Assembly: GCF_050624435.1 (NCBI RefSeq)
Contig: NC_134541.1
Location: 101,552,805-101,616,804 of the forward strand
Length of the DNA: 64,000 nt
From: Tenrec ecaudatus
Taxonomy: Eukaryota; Chordata; Mammalia; Afrosoricida; Tenrecidae
Direction of reading: 5' to 3'
Shown: one piece after another, positions 44,946 to 55,989 of the stretch
How positions within the stretch are numbered: position 1 is the first letter of the stretch
Layout: every line of letters begins with the position of its first letter
Notes under the pieces: generated by a model
What the model saw: the letters and a program-made list of their open reading frames with translations, nothing else
What the model was told of the DNA's origin: nothing
Databases searched by the model: none
Program-made: the position numbers and the translations under genes

Positions 44946-45804
44946 AAAGCAGATCTGAACGAGGAGGCTTGGGGAGGAGGGGGAGCTACAATTTGCAAGG
45001 AGATGGCCCCGAGGAGGCTCACTGGGAGGATGGATCTGAACAGGATGGGGAGGAGGCATCGGCCAGGAGGGGACCTTGGGAGGAGTGCCCAGGAGTGGAA
45101 CAGCATGTGGGGAGACGCAGCGGTAGGGGAGCATGCAGATGTGTAAGGAGCAGAGAGAGCAGAGACGGGCTGCAGAGAGCCAGGCATGGAGGTGCTGTGT
45201 CAGATCACTTTCCAGAGCTAGCTTGCTCTTTGGGTGTAATGAAGACCAAGCGCATTAAATGCTTGCTGGGGGGCTTGGAGGATGGTTTTCCTTTTCCAAA
45301 GCCCCCACTGAAGCTACACGCTTCTCTCCCTCCCCTTTGGGGCCCAGGAGCATCCATTTGCTGGGTTGTTTCCTCGCCCACCCCCTCAAACTGTCCTCCA
45401 TCCTGCTGTGCAGCCCCAGAGTGCAGGAAGAGGGGGCAGCGGAATAAGCCATTTGTCCCAGCTCCCTGAGGACCCTGCCACCCGGAACCCAGTTCCACTT
45501 TCTAAGGTCACATGGGACAAGAAATAAACACACGACACCCCCCAGGGAGGAAACGGAGTCCAAAACAGGAACCACGACTTGCAGCGGAGGGAGGGAGGAG
45601 GGAGGGGGCGGAGGGTCTGGGGCACCCTGTGAAGGCTGGTGAACACTGCACTCAGACCCCGCCCAAGTAGGCATCTTCTGCCCCCAACGAGACCACACCC
45701 ACTGCTTCTACCTCTCATAAAAAGCCTGGAAGACCATTCCAGGTGGGAAAGATGCCTCCTTTAGAATGGAGAGCAACAAAGATGTGATCCAGCGGGTCCA
45801 CCCA

Positions 45805-45988
45805 CCAGAGGTACCCAAACCAAACACCCAGACCCACCTATTGAGTCAATTTCTGCTCATTGTGAACTCAGGCAGCGCTCTGAGACTGCCAATCTTGACA
45901 GGAGCTGACAGCCTCATGGGTTTGAGCTGCCCCACCGACCTTGTGGTCAGCAGTCTCACCCATGGGGCCACCAGGGCGCCTTACATAT
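45805..45988 (-). mobile_element. AfroSINE
   Basis: Antisense: gagtcaatttctgctcattg and ggggccaccagggcgcctta. Confidence 0.75.
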
Positions 45989-46424
45989 AAACTGAAGAAG
46001 TACAACATGCTGGCATCCAATCCAAAGCTGCCCAAAGGCTTGGACCACCTCAAGGACAGGCTGAGGATAAGAGTTAGTCTGCTTTCCAATCCAGCCTCCG
46101 CCACGAGATGAGGATGGACATCATAAAGGGCTAGCCTCACAGGGTTGGCATGGACTGATGGATTCATTAATCACTGTGACGGCAGCAAGTTCCAGTTACT
46201 CTGATACCACAAAGGAGCAAGAAGGCCAGGACTTAGGATCGAAACCAGCAAGTCAGGAAGTCATAGCAAGTCTTCAGAGAGAAGGAGGCAGCATCCTGCC
46301 CCCAAGCCAGCACCTCTGTGGAGCCCCAGTGGGAAAAGAGCCCGGGGCCTGTGGGTAGCTTGGTGTTTGAAGAGCAAAGTCCTCCATTATCTTTAAGAAG
46401 AAGGCACTCTCTGATGGATTTGGT

Positions 46425-46640
46425 TTCTTCTCTTTCTCTCTCCATCCCTCCTTCTCCCCTTTGTCTGTCAGTCTCTGTCTGTTTCGCCTCTTCTCTCTCT
46501 CTCCGTCTCTCCCTAAGTGTCTGTCTCTTGATTTGCATGCATGCACACACCAGCACACATACACAGAACACATGTGTCTATGACAGCATGCACATGCAGG
46601 AGAGAGCGTGTACACACACACACACACACACACACACAAT
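46425..46640. repeat. (TC)n-rich then (AC)n microsatellite
   Basis: TCTC-rich stretch at 46425-46515 and about 14 AC units at 46611-46638. Confidence 0.85.
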
Positions 46641-46854
46641 GCCCTTTGCTCTCCTGGTCCCCACCATGCCCTTAGACCCAGCTTGGGCTTGCCTACCCAA
46701 AAACACCCCCCCTCTCCCCACAGCCACACACGCCACAGTGAGCTTGGAAAGAGACTCCTTCTGCCCATCTCTTGCACCTTCTGAGCTCAGCATGCACCAC
46801 CCCGGCCAGTGGTTCCCATCACAGCCACTCTGTACAGGGGGGCTGAGACTGTGG

Positions 46855-46930
46855 CCCTGAGGTTTCTCCCACCGAGTGGCTGGTGGGTTAGAGCCACCGA
46901 CTTTGTGCCTTATCCACAGCACCCCCAGGG
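46855..46930 (-). mobile_element. AfroSINE fragment
   Basis: Antisense head: gagtggctggtgggttagag. Confidence 0.5.
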
Positions 46931-47159
46931 TGCCCAGTGCCCAGCATGCTGGGAACAAACCCAGCAGCATGCCCTCCTCCTGTGTGAGTCCTCTAAGCAG
47001 AATCAGGGGAGCATACCAGCTCCATGCGTTGGTAGTGGCTCCTGCCAGGTCGGCCAGCACTTCGGTCAGGCTTGGGACAGGAATGACTGCACTGACCTCT
47101 GTCCTTCCAAGCAAGGAAGTGAAATCCCACTCCCCTGAACCAAGAGGGTGCCAACTTAC

Positions 47160-47442
47160 CGCCATGGCTCCTATGGCTGGGGACCCTAGTGGTCGCTGAG
47201 AGCTGCAACCTATGGCAGGCCCGCCCGAAGAGGAGCACATCCTGGTGGCCTTTCTCCAGCAGGGTCAAGGAGATCTTCCTGGCCAGAGCCTCGGCATCAG
47301 GCTCGTGGAGCAGGGCGTGGTGGTAGGCCTTGGAGAGAAACTCACGCTCCAGCAGGCCATCCAGGAGGGCCTGCACCTGGCTGGGCGACTGGCTGGACAG
47401 CAGGGTGCGGACCCGGGCCAGGATGGTCTGGAAGTGGCTCAT
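47160..47442 (-). CDS. CIITA: CIITA exon 1 of promoter I, CARD-like domain
   Basis: This alternative first exon encodes 94 residues plus one base. It starts MSHFQTILARVRTLL and contains LLHEPDAEALARKISLTLL. It matches the CARD-like N-terminal extension of the type I CIITA isoform, known from mouse and used in dendritic cells and macrophages. The ATG at 47442 is chosen because the homology starts there; an in-frame ATG at 47505 lies upstream without recognisable homology. The donor is gcg|gtaagt (GT at 47159-47158). The exon ends in phase 1, exactly as the pIII exon does, and joins exon 2 in frame to give ...SHG-GSGHRAT-MELGP. There are no stops or frameshifts, so the CARD isoform looks usable in this species. 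Confidence 0.9.
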
Positions 47443-47620
47443 GGCCAGCTGCCCTGGGCCGGAGCCTGGGATGTCTGCTCCTCTGGTCTGTTGCATCCAA
47501 AACATGAAGTGAGAAACAGGATGGGCTAACCTCTGCAGCGTATTCCTGCTTAGGAAGATTTCCTCATTCGCATCTCAGGCTGTGGCGCCCGATGGAAGTG
47601 ACGGGTGGAAATGGGTCCGG
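47443..47620 (-). promoter_or_regulatory. CIITA promoter I region (inferred)
   Basis: This is the sequence immediately upstream of the CARD exon. On the plus strand at 47506-47517 it carries gaagtgagaaac, an ETS/IRF composite-like or ISRE-like motif. That would suit a myeloid or dendritic promoter bound by PU.1 and IRF8. I see no TATA box and cannot fix the start site. The assignment rests mostly on position. Confidence 0.4.
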
Positions 47621-47811
47621 GGTGATTCAGAGCCCGTGGGCCTTCCCTGGGTACCACCCACATGCCCGCCCTAGAGAAGCCCACAGTTTGTGGTTTTATT
47701 CCAGTAAGTCCAGTGTCCGCTCGGAGGAAGGGGCCTTGCGTCTGTGCTGGGCCTTTGTAGATGGCCCGTGGTGTGAAAGGGGAGTAGGTAGGACAGAGAT
47801 GCTCGGCAGGA

Positions 47812-48012
47812 GGCCTTGGAACTAATCTGCTTGGGTTCAAATCTCAGCCCCACCACTTGCTAGTCATGTGACCTCAAGCCAGTTGCTGAAGTTCTTTAGC
47901 TTGACTCTGTGTTGGCATCTGCACCAGTGGAACTGTATGCCAGGGCGTGGTGAGGATCAGCTGAGATAGTATGTACAAGCACGGCCAGTGTTCGGGACAC
48001 ATGAAACACTGG
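47812..48012 (+). mobile_element. MIR SINE
   Basis: Contains gggttcaaatctcagcccca, gtcatgtgacctcaagccag and gtgaggatcagctgagatag. It lies upstream of the CARD exon. Confidence 0.75.
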
Positions 48013-48019
48013 ATTTTAA

Positions 48020-48700
48020 AATTTTATACATGCGTTTTTTATTGTGAATTAGGTGTGGGGGGTTGGGGGGCTGTATGTTAACATTTTAGACCATCAACTC
48101 TGCATTCTACAGTTCAAACCACTCAGGAGCCGCTCTCCTGTTCTAGCCCACCCTCCTCCCCTGGTTTCTGCTCTCCCTCTTATTCACCGCTCTCCCCTTT
48201 CACCCAGGTCAACACCTGCCAACCTGTTACTTCGTCTTTCCACCATAGCTCCCCTCCCTTGGGAGCCTCCAAAGTTGGCCCCTTTTGGTATGGAAGTCTT
48301 TGCCTTGGTGTTCTCCCCATCACAGAGGTCTCGGCCTGCATTTGTCCTCTTGGGACCGACTGCCCTCACTAAGCGTCATGCTCGCCAGGGCCTCCCATGC
48401 CATGAATTGATTTGTGGTCTCACTATTGTGTTTTAGCAACAGGATTGGATTGTGTGGATGGACCAGAGGTCCTCCATCCATTCTCCTACCGGTGGGCACT
48501 TGGATGACTTCCCACATCTTGCTACTGCGGACGGTCCTACAATGAACATGGGCGTGCATACGTCTGTTCATGCTGTGGCTCTTACATCCTTAGGGACTAT
48601 ATATACCCAGCAGAGCAGTTGCTGGATCATATGGAATGTCTAGTCCCAGTTGGTTGAGGCAGTGCCATACCGCTTTCCACAATGGTTGTACAACACATGG
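48020..48700 (-). mobile_element. Older L1 fragment (antisense ORF2/3' region)
   Basis: Contains ggactatatatacccagcag, ggatcatatggaatgtctag and ccgctttccacaatggttgt, the familiar antisense strand of mammalian L1. It is the target in which the 5'-inverted L1 landed. Confidence 0.65.
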
Positions 48701-48711
48701 ACACTGTTATT

Positions 48712-50712
48712 ATTATTATTTTTGCTTCATTTAAAAAACATTTTATTGGAGGCTGGTACAGCTCTTGTCACAATCCACACATCCATCCATGGTGTCAAGC
48801 ACATTTGTTGTCATCATCATTTTCTAAACATTTTCTCTCTACTTTGAGCCCTTGGTATTAGCTCCTCATTTTCCCCCCTCCCTCCACCCCTCCTTCATGA
48901 ACCCTTGATAATTTATAAATTATTACTATTTTTGTCATGTCTTACACTGACCAATGTCTCCCTTCATCCACTTTTCGATTGTCCCCCTGGGAGGGGGTTA
49001 TATGTCGATCATTGTGATCAGTTTCCCCTTTCTCCACCCACCTTCCCCCTTCCCCTCCTGGTATCGCTACTCTCATTATTGGTCCTGAGGGGTTATCTGT
49101 CCTGGATTCCCTGTGTTTCCAGTTATGATCTCTACCTGTGTACATGCTCCGGTCTAGCCAGATTTGAAAGGTAGAATTGGGGTCATGATAGTAGGGGTGG
49201 GAAGGAAGCATTAAAGAACTAGAGAAAAGTTGTATGATTTCATTGGTGCTACACTGCACCCTGCCTGGCTCGTCTCTTCCTTCTGACCCTTCTGAAAGGG
49301 GATGTCCAATTGTCCACAGGTGGGCTTTGGGTCTCCGCTCCGTACTCCCCACTCATTCACATTGATATGATTTTTTTGTTCTGGGTCTTTGATGCCTGAT
49401 ACCTGCTCCCATCTACACCTCATGATGACACAGGCTGGTGTGCTTCTCCCATGTGGACTTTGTTGCTTCTCAGCTAGATGACTGCTGGTTTATCTTCAAG
49501 CCTTTAAGATCCCAGATGCTATATCTTTTGATAGCTGGGTACCATCAGCTTTCTTCACCACATTTGCTTATGCACCTATTTCGCCTTCAGTAGGGAACCA
49601 ATAGAGAGGTCTGCGGGGCTGGCCCCAATCCCAACTACCCCTGCCCCCCAGAAGAATTCACTTCAGAGGACAGCACTGAAGCTACAGCTCAGGGAGATGG
49701 ACATGTCCAATCAGAGCTCACAGGAGCAAACAAAGAGGGAAGGAGAGTGAAACACATCCTGGCCCACCTAGGCCCGGGGATGATATTCCTGCTCAGAGCA
49801 GCCAATGCAGAGAGAGGACCATAGGGCCACTGCGACCATGAGACACAATGTCCCTCACTGACCCATAGTGATATGGAGGACAACTCTGGAGACACAGTGT
49901 GGGAATTGTGCCTGAACTGAACTCACCACATCAAGGTGAAATGCTAAGGGTGTGAACAGAGCAGCAAGGGGAGCAAAGCAATGAAGTCCCCAGGGAATAC
50001 CAAAAATAGGTTTTGGAGTCAGGGCCTGGCCTCATCAGACTCGACTAGAAAGTATTCCGAAAGCCTGAAACTTTTCTTTTTTCTTTTGTCATTGGGTTTT
50101 TTGTTGTTGCTGTAGTTGGGTTTTTTGTTTGTTTTCTTTTGTTGTTTGGTTTTGCTCTGTCTTGTTTTTGCACTTATTATTGTCTCTGCATGTCTATCTA
50201 GATAAGGTAGGCGGAATAAATAATCCAGAGGAGAAAACAACAGGGCTGACAGTTCTAGGAGGACATGGGAGTGGGGGTGGGGGGTGGGGGACAGGGGAAA
50301 GGGAGTGGGTGTTAACAAACCAGTGACAAAGGAACAACAAGTGATCTACACTTGATGGAGAGGAGGGTGTAGGATGCCTGGTAGGACTTGATCAAGGGCA
50401 ATGTAACTGAGAGGAATTACTGAAACCCAAATGAAGGCTCAACATGATAGTGGGACAAGAAGAAAGTAAAAGGAAAGAGTGGAAAGAACTAGGAGGCAAA
50501 GGGCATTTATAGAGGTCTAAATACAGGCCTGTACATCTATAAATATATTTACATACAATGACAGGCAAATAGATCTATGTACATATATTTATATGCTAAG
50601 TATTAAGGTAGCAGACAGACATTGGGCCTCTACTCAAGTACTCCTTCAGTGTAAGAACACTGTTCTGATAACCTGGCGTTCCGTGATGCTGAGCTTCCTG
50701 ACATGATCGCTG
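48712..50712 (-). mobile_element. 5'-inverted, 5'-truncated L1
   Basis: From about 48720 to 49590 the plus strand is antisense L1 3' UTR, starting at a T-rich tail and including attttattggaggctggtac. From 49595 to 50712 the plus strand is L1 in sense orientation. The inverted part ends catgatcgctg and the antisense part ends ttcgccttcag; reverse-complementing the latter gives ctgaaggcgaa, which I judge to be the next L1 sequence from a second, antisense copy remembered from this family. Flanking ctgttatt at 48704-48711 and 50710-50717 is a possible target-site duplication. Confidence 0.7.
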
Positions 50713-51276
50713 TTATTGATTCTTTAATTCATCATCCAACGACTGTGTTGGGCCCCAAGCTTAACCTCATTCAGTCCCAGTGTCTTCTTCTCCATCCCAC
50801 CCCACCCCCAACCCCAAAGTCCAAAGGAAGCGACTTCACCGGCTTGTCCTGAGGAGTGAGAGTCACAAGCACTGGAAGGGCTTGGCCCTGGGCCTGGTGT
50901 GCACTCGATGAAGTGCATTTCATGATGCTTATCCCCATTTTACTAAGGAACAAAGCAGAGACCTTACTCGAAGCAAATTTATTTGACCCTTAAAACCTCC
51001 AACCCTATTTTCTTATTCATAACTTCATAACTGATTGCTCTCTATACTCCTTCTATAAGACCCCATGCCTGGTTCCCTTGCTGGCCTTGACTCCGCCATC
51101 TTTCTGATGGGACCGTTGGCATTGCTCACTTACAAGAGGCCCAGAAGGAATTCCACGTGCAGACTGGCCTTATTTCAGCAAAAGGCATCTGCCTGAAAGC
51201 CCCAAAGTGGGACCCCTGTGGGCACAACCTGGAGGGGAGGCAGACAAGGATGATGGGAATGTTGCTGGGCAATTGT

Positions 51277-51800
51277 CCCCTGTGATAGGTAGGTTTATTG
51301 GGTCAACCTGGCCAATAGGAATATATAGGATTAATCAGGTCACAGTTTGATTGGAGGGCAAAGAGATAAATGGCTCGGCAAGCCCTGCCTGTCTTTCTCT
51401 TGCTCTCCGGTGATCAGACCAGCATGTGGCTGCTAGTCCTCTGTCTCAACTTGTGAGCTACACTATCCATGGGACACCCAACTCATGGATCGTGTTGCTA
51501 GAGCTTGAGGTTCCTTCAAGACCTGCTTCACCATGCTGCTGATATACACATTGCTTGATCTTGGGACTGTCGGATCCTGTTGTCTGGCTGACTGTTGGTG
51601 ACCCACCCTGTTGTTTGCTGCCTGTGACTGGACTGCCTGCATTGCCCTAGGGAAGACTCAGTTGCCTACCCCCTTGGCCTTGTACCCAGCAGCCCTTGTG
51701 AGTTAAAGGACTTCCAGTATATTAACTGTTCCACGGAAGTGAGTTGAACTGAGCCCTCTGTACTGCTGTGTGGACTAATTAGCTGTTATATTCCTTCATG
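51277..51800 (+). mobile_element. LTR-like repeat, copy B
   Basis: Shares its start with copy A (ggtttattgggtcaacctgg, agagataaatggctcggcaa) but diverges inside. It runs into a (TCTA)n tract near 51803. Confidence 0.5.
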
Positions 51801-51801
51801 T

Positions 51802-51802
<1 letters not shown>

Positions 51803-51851
<49 letters not shown>
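51803..51851. repeat. (TCTA)n microsatellite
   Basis: About 11 tetramer units at the end of LTR-like copy B. Confidence 0.95.
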
Positions 51852-51964
51852 CCATAAGAGAACTCTGTCGAAGACATCCCCTCATGAGTTTAGCCTGAGG
51901 ATATGCCCCATCTGTCCTGCAGGGCAGTATGAAGAACCTGGAGAAAGTCTGGGGCAGCGATAGC

Positions 51965-52096
51965 CATGGGAAAGAAGTCCTGGTGGCATAGTGGCTACAT
52001 GTTGGACTGCTACCCACAGGTGAGCAGTTTGAAATCACCAGCTGCTCCGAGAGATAAAGATGAGGCTTTCTATTCACATAAAGAGTTACAGTCTCA
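51965..52096 (+). mobile_element. AfroSINE, 5' half
   Basis: Begins agtcctggtggcatagtggc, the tRNA-derived head, and runs to the L1 insertion. Its 3' half is at 52806-52890. Confidence 0.85.
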
Positions 52097-52804
52097 CATG
52101 GAAGAAGCACACCAGCCTGTGTGATCAAGAGGTGTCGATGGGATCAGGTATCAGACCCAAAACAAACAATGATACTGATGTGAACATGGGGAACCAGAGT
52201 GGAGACCCAAAGCCCATATGTAGACAATTGGACATCCCCTCACAGAAGGGTCACAAGGAAGGGATGAGCCAGCCAGGTGCAGTATAGCACCGATGAAACA
52301 CACAACATTCTCCTACTTCTTTAATACTCCCCCCCCCCCACTATCATGACCCCAGTTCTACCTTACAAACCTGGCTAGACCAGAGAAAGTACACTGGTAC
52401 AGATAAGAGCTCTTGACACATGGAATCCAGGACAGATAAACCTCTCAGGAACAGTAATGGGAGTAGAGATAGGGGGAAGGTAGAGGGAGAAGGGGAAAAA
52501 GGGAGAAGCGATCACAATAATGGAAGTGTAACAGCCCCACACCCCAAGGGAGACCAACAACAGAAATGTGGGTGAAGGGACACATCGACAGTGTAAGAAA
52601 TGAAAATAATAATAATTTATCAACTGTTCACGAGACTAGAAGGGTGGGGGAAGGAGGGGAAAAAAGAGGAGCTGATACCAAGGGCCCAAACAGAAAGAAA
52701 ATGCTTTGGCAATGATGAGGGCAACATATGTACAAATGTGCTTAATATAATTGATGTATGGATTGTTGTAAGAGCCCCCAATAAAATGATTTGTTTTAAA
52801 AAAA
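52097..52804 (+). mobile_element. Truncated L1 inserted in an AfroSINE
   Basis: Sense L1 3' UTR of the same family as 48.7-49.6 kb, ending in aataaaatgatttgttttaa and an A-rich tail. It is flanked by aagagttacagtctca (52081-52096) and aaagagttagtctca (52806-52820), a near-perfect target-site duplication taken from the host AfroSINE. Confidence 0.85.
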
Positions 52805-52805
52805 T

Positions 52806-52890
52806 AAAGAGTTAGTCTCAGAAACCCACAGGGGCAAATCTACCCTGTCCTATAGGGTCACTGTGGGTTGTAGTTGGCTCGATGGCAGGG
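52806..52890 (+). mobile_element. AfroSINE, 3' half
   Basis: Continues with cagaaacccacaggggcaaa, tcctatagggtcactgtggg and ctcgatggcagg after the L1 insertion. Confidence 0.85.
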
Positions 52891-52954
52891 AGCAAGTGAG
52901 ACAGCCTCTGGAATGTGGGTGCACCGACCCCATCATGGAGAGGAGGCGAGCATC

Positions 52955-53145
52955 CTGACTGTCGGCTGTCATCCAGTGAATCCCGACTCATGGTGACTCC
53001 ATGTGAACAGAGTGGAGTTGCTCCACGGGGCTGTCAGGAAGCAGATCGCCAGTCCTGCCTCCCTGGGTGCCTCTAGGTGGGTTCGAATTGCCAACCTTTT
53101 GGCTGGTAGCTGAGCACTTAACGATCTGCCCTTCCCACCAACTCC
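52955..53145 (-). mobile_element. AfroSINE
   Basis: Antisense: cgactcatggtgactccatg, ctaggtgggttcgaattgcc and gtagctgagcacttaacgat. Confidence 0.75.
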
Positions 53146-53311
53146 CTGAGGTAGGGTGGGGGAGCAGACTTTGTCTATATGCTGCCCTCACACCTGGCTG
53201 ACCTATGAACCAAGTGTGGGCACACGCCAGGCAATTCAAAACTAAGACTCTAAGATCTGAACTGATATGAGCTGAAGGCTATTCCATTTGATCCCTTCAA
53301 AGTTAAGTGCT

Positions 53312-53411
53312 CGATTTAAAATAATTGTAACAATAACAAGACACATTGTCGATACAAAGCACGATTTAAAATAATTGTAACAATAACAAGACACATTGTA
53401 GATACAAGGCA
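53312..53411. repeat. 50-base tandem duplication
   Basis: Two copies starting cgatttaaaataattgtaac at 53312 and 53362, nearly identical. Confidence 0.9.
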
Positions 53412-53694
53412 TCAGTCATAGCCTCCAGTATACAATCCAAAATCACTTGAATATGAAGGCACAGGAGAAAGTGGTCCATTCTCCAAAGAAAAACCGATCA
53501 ATAGAAATGAATCCCATGCAAATCCTGAGGCTGAGGACAAGGCTACCGGCATCAAGCACACACCCCACGGTGAGGGGATGGAGGATGGAACACCCACCAT
53601 GGGATCTACAGAATCCAGGATGAGGGGAAGTTTTTTGGGTCACTTGTAAGACAACCTTCTCCTTTCCTATCCACCCCGTCACTGCCCCGTCATG

Positions 53695-53850
53695 CGTTCA
53701 CTCAGAAGAACCCCAGTGCCAGTCTCCACTTGGCCACTGACTCACTGTGCCACCACGGGCGAGACACTTCCTCTCTCTGGGCCACAATGTCGTCACCTGA
53801 GACAAGTAGGTCAGAAGGCATGATCCTAGGGTTCCCTTCAGGTCTGAAGC
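53695..53850 (+). mobile_element. MIR SINE
   Basis: Contains gacacttcctctctctgggc and cacaatgtcgtcacctgaga. Confidence 0.6.
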
Positions 53851-53904
53851 ATGGAGAACTGCGGAACTTACCAGTCTCAGAGCTCCACCAGAAACTCAAA
53901 AAGC

Positions 53905-54098
53905 TCATTTCAGTCCGGTGGATTCCAACTCAGAGCAACCCAATAGGACAGGGTGGAAAGAACTCCTGTGGGTCTCCAGGCCTACAAATCTGCAGGAGTA
54001 GAAAGCCTCACCTCTCTCCCTCGGAGGGGTTGTGGTTTTGACCTGCTAACCTTGGGGTTAGCAGCCCACTGTGTAGCTACTATGCCACCACGGCTTCT
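53905..54098 (-). mobile_element. AfroSINE
   Basis: Antisense full-length copy: caacccaataggacagggtg, ccaggcctacaaatctgcag and ggggttagcagcccactgtg. Confidence 0.85.
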
Positions 54099-54552
54099 GC
54101 ACACTCCTGGAATCCACCAGCATGCAGCCTTGCCTTTCTTTCGGTCATTCTCCTCCCCCTGCATGATTTTTCTCCTACTACCTACATCCAGACTATTACT
54201 TACCTAAGACTTTGCTTTAACCCAACTCATTCAGAAAAGTCCACATCGCCAGCCAAATGGATGCGTCAGCCTTAAAATCAAACCGTCGAGTAGAAAATCC
54301 TCACACCTGGACCAATAAGCAATATTGGAATAGGTATCGATGCTATTACAATATGATGCTGCCATTTTACTTGGAGCCACAATCCATGCCCGTGGAAGCA
54401 GCAGTCAAGAACCCAAACCAGGTATTACCTCGGACAACGCTGCTGCATGAGACCTTTTGAAAGAGCTAAGAAACAAAGAAGTCTCTTTGAGGGTGAAGGT
54501 GTGCCTGACCCAAGTATTTTCAACCATCTCGAAGCAGGTTGTGTTTGTCCGG

Positions 54553-55042
54553 GGGGACTAGAGAAATAAATCCAGGGGGACTCATATGTGTAAAAGAAAG
54601 AACTGTATATACAAGAGCAATTGAATATTGAGAAAAAAATCCCAGCCCAGTCCAGATCAAGTCCATAAGCCCGATATTCACCCATATGTCTGATACCAAT
54701 CTACCATCCTCTTCAAACTCACGAAATACATGCAATGATGCCAAATGCAGGAAGATCACAGGCCAGTGGGTGGGAGTCTTGTGGATCCAACGATGTTGTA
54801 AGCATCTCAGAGCTGGCAGGAGTCTCCACGAGGCCCCTCAAGTTCAGGGCACTAGCATAGTTCCATGTGTCTTGTCAGCTGCAATGTTTCTCAGGGAGTG
54901 AGTCTGCGCCCTACTTCCAGTGAGCTATTTATCTCCTTAGCGCCTCCAAACGAGGTCAGCAAGCTGCCACCTGATTGACCGGCTAAGCTCCTCCCCTTCA
55001 CTCTTAATCCTCTCAAATTGACAACAGATGTCACTCCACACA
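54553..55042 (-). mobile_element. LTR-like repeat, copy C
   Basis: On the minus strand it reads ttgtcaatttgagaggatta, ggagataaatagctcactgg, actcctgccagctctgagat, catcattgcatgtatttcgt and ggatttatttctctagtccc, colinear with copy A. No open frame remains. Confidence 0.65.
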
Positions 55043-55079
55043 CGTGGAAGATAAACAAGGAAGATCGGAGAAGCACTGA

Positions 55080-55270
55080 TGAATGGGAATCATTGACAAT
55101 GTTGAAAGTACTATGGACGCCCAGAAGAACACCAATGAAAGAGAGGACGACCCTCCATGCGATGCACTGAGGTAGTGGCTGCAGCGATGGGCTCAGACAT
55201 AACGATGGTGGGGATGGTGTGGGGCTGGATATGGTTTGATTCTGCTGTGTATAGGGTTACTAACAACAAA
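55080..55270 (+). mobile_element. RTE LINE fragment
   Basis: Contains gtagtggctgcagcgatggg and gattctgctgtgtatagggt. Degraded. Confidence 0.55.
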
Positions 55271-55279
55271 CCCACACAG

Positions 55280-55400
55280 CAGAGCACATGGCTTACCCAG
55301 GCAGCTGCTAACCACGAGCTTGGTGTTTCTAGTCTACCCAGAGGCGTCTTGAAGGGAAGGCCTGGCGATCTGTTTCTGCAAACAGCACGGTCAGGGAACC
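55280..55400 (+). mobile_element. AfroSINE fragment
   Basis: Head part: agagcacatggcttacccag then gcagctgctaaccacgagct. Confidence 0.6.
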
Positions 55401-55409
55401 TCTCTCCTG

Positions 55410-55605
55410 TTGTGAAGTGCCCTCAAGCAGCTCTGACCCACAGCGAGCTGTGCACAGCAGAACGACCCTGCCCAGTCCTGCGCCAGCCTCACAATGGTTC
55501 CCATGTTAAGACACCTTGATTCTTCTTCGGTCATCTTATTCAATGCCCAACTTTCGCATGCACCTGAGGCCACTGAAGTATTTTGCATCTATAGAAACCT
55601 TTATA
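55410..55605 (-). mobile_element. RTE LINE fragment with internal deletion
   Basis: Contains agctctgacccacagcgagc and cctcacaatggttcccatgt, then jumps to gattcttcttcggtcatctt and aactttcgcatgcacctgag, so the middle part is missing. Confidence 0.65.
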
Positions 55606-55989
55606 GAGAAGTTCTACTCAACGCGAGATGGAATTGTCATCATAATTGGGTCACAAATCCAGAGGTGGGGTCTTGGTTCTCAGTTCAGTGGGGGCCTTAG
55701 GGATGAGAAATCTGTGGTCTGGGACCAGAAGCAGAGAAGGGGATGTAGCTGGGTCAGGCGTAAATCACTTCTGCTCTTGGACCCCTGCCCCCATCGAGGC
55801 TAAGGACTCAGGCCATCTCTAAGGTCACCTGCCTGCTAAGCAAGGGGCAGTCACGGCCTCTCTACCTCCTGCTTCTCTAGCCTGCAGATCAGTGATGAAG
55901 AAGATGATGATGTTTTTTACAAGATGGAGACCTTTCTGGAGTGAGGGAAATGGGTGCCAAAATCTGTGCGTGGTCTCACACTTCCCCAG

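Larger units (their letters stand above)
1..47442 (-). other. CIITA: CIITA gene, 5' part (promoters and exons 1-14)
   Basis: This is the class II major histocompatibility complex transactivator, an NLR-family nuclear co-activator. It does not bind DNA itself; it is recruited by RFX, NF-Y and CREB/ATF on the SXY module of MHC class II promoters. I assembled two alternative first coding exons plus thirteen common exons from the minus strand. All introns are GT-AG, and the frame is open across all 986 codons of the pIII form present here. The human pIII protein is 1130 residues, with about 990 up to the same point, so length is conserved. The order is acidic region, Pro/Ser/Thr-rich region, NACHT/GTP-binding domain, then the start of the LRRs. 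The last LRR exons and 3' UTR lie beyond position 1. In human the gene next upstream is TVP23A; nothing matching it was seen here. Confidence 0.96.

Noticed and set aside
50019..50318. 99-codon minus-strand frame near 50.2 kb
   Set aside because: Lies in the inverted L1 segment and is low-complexity (Lys/Asn-rich); not a gene.
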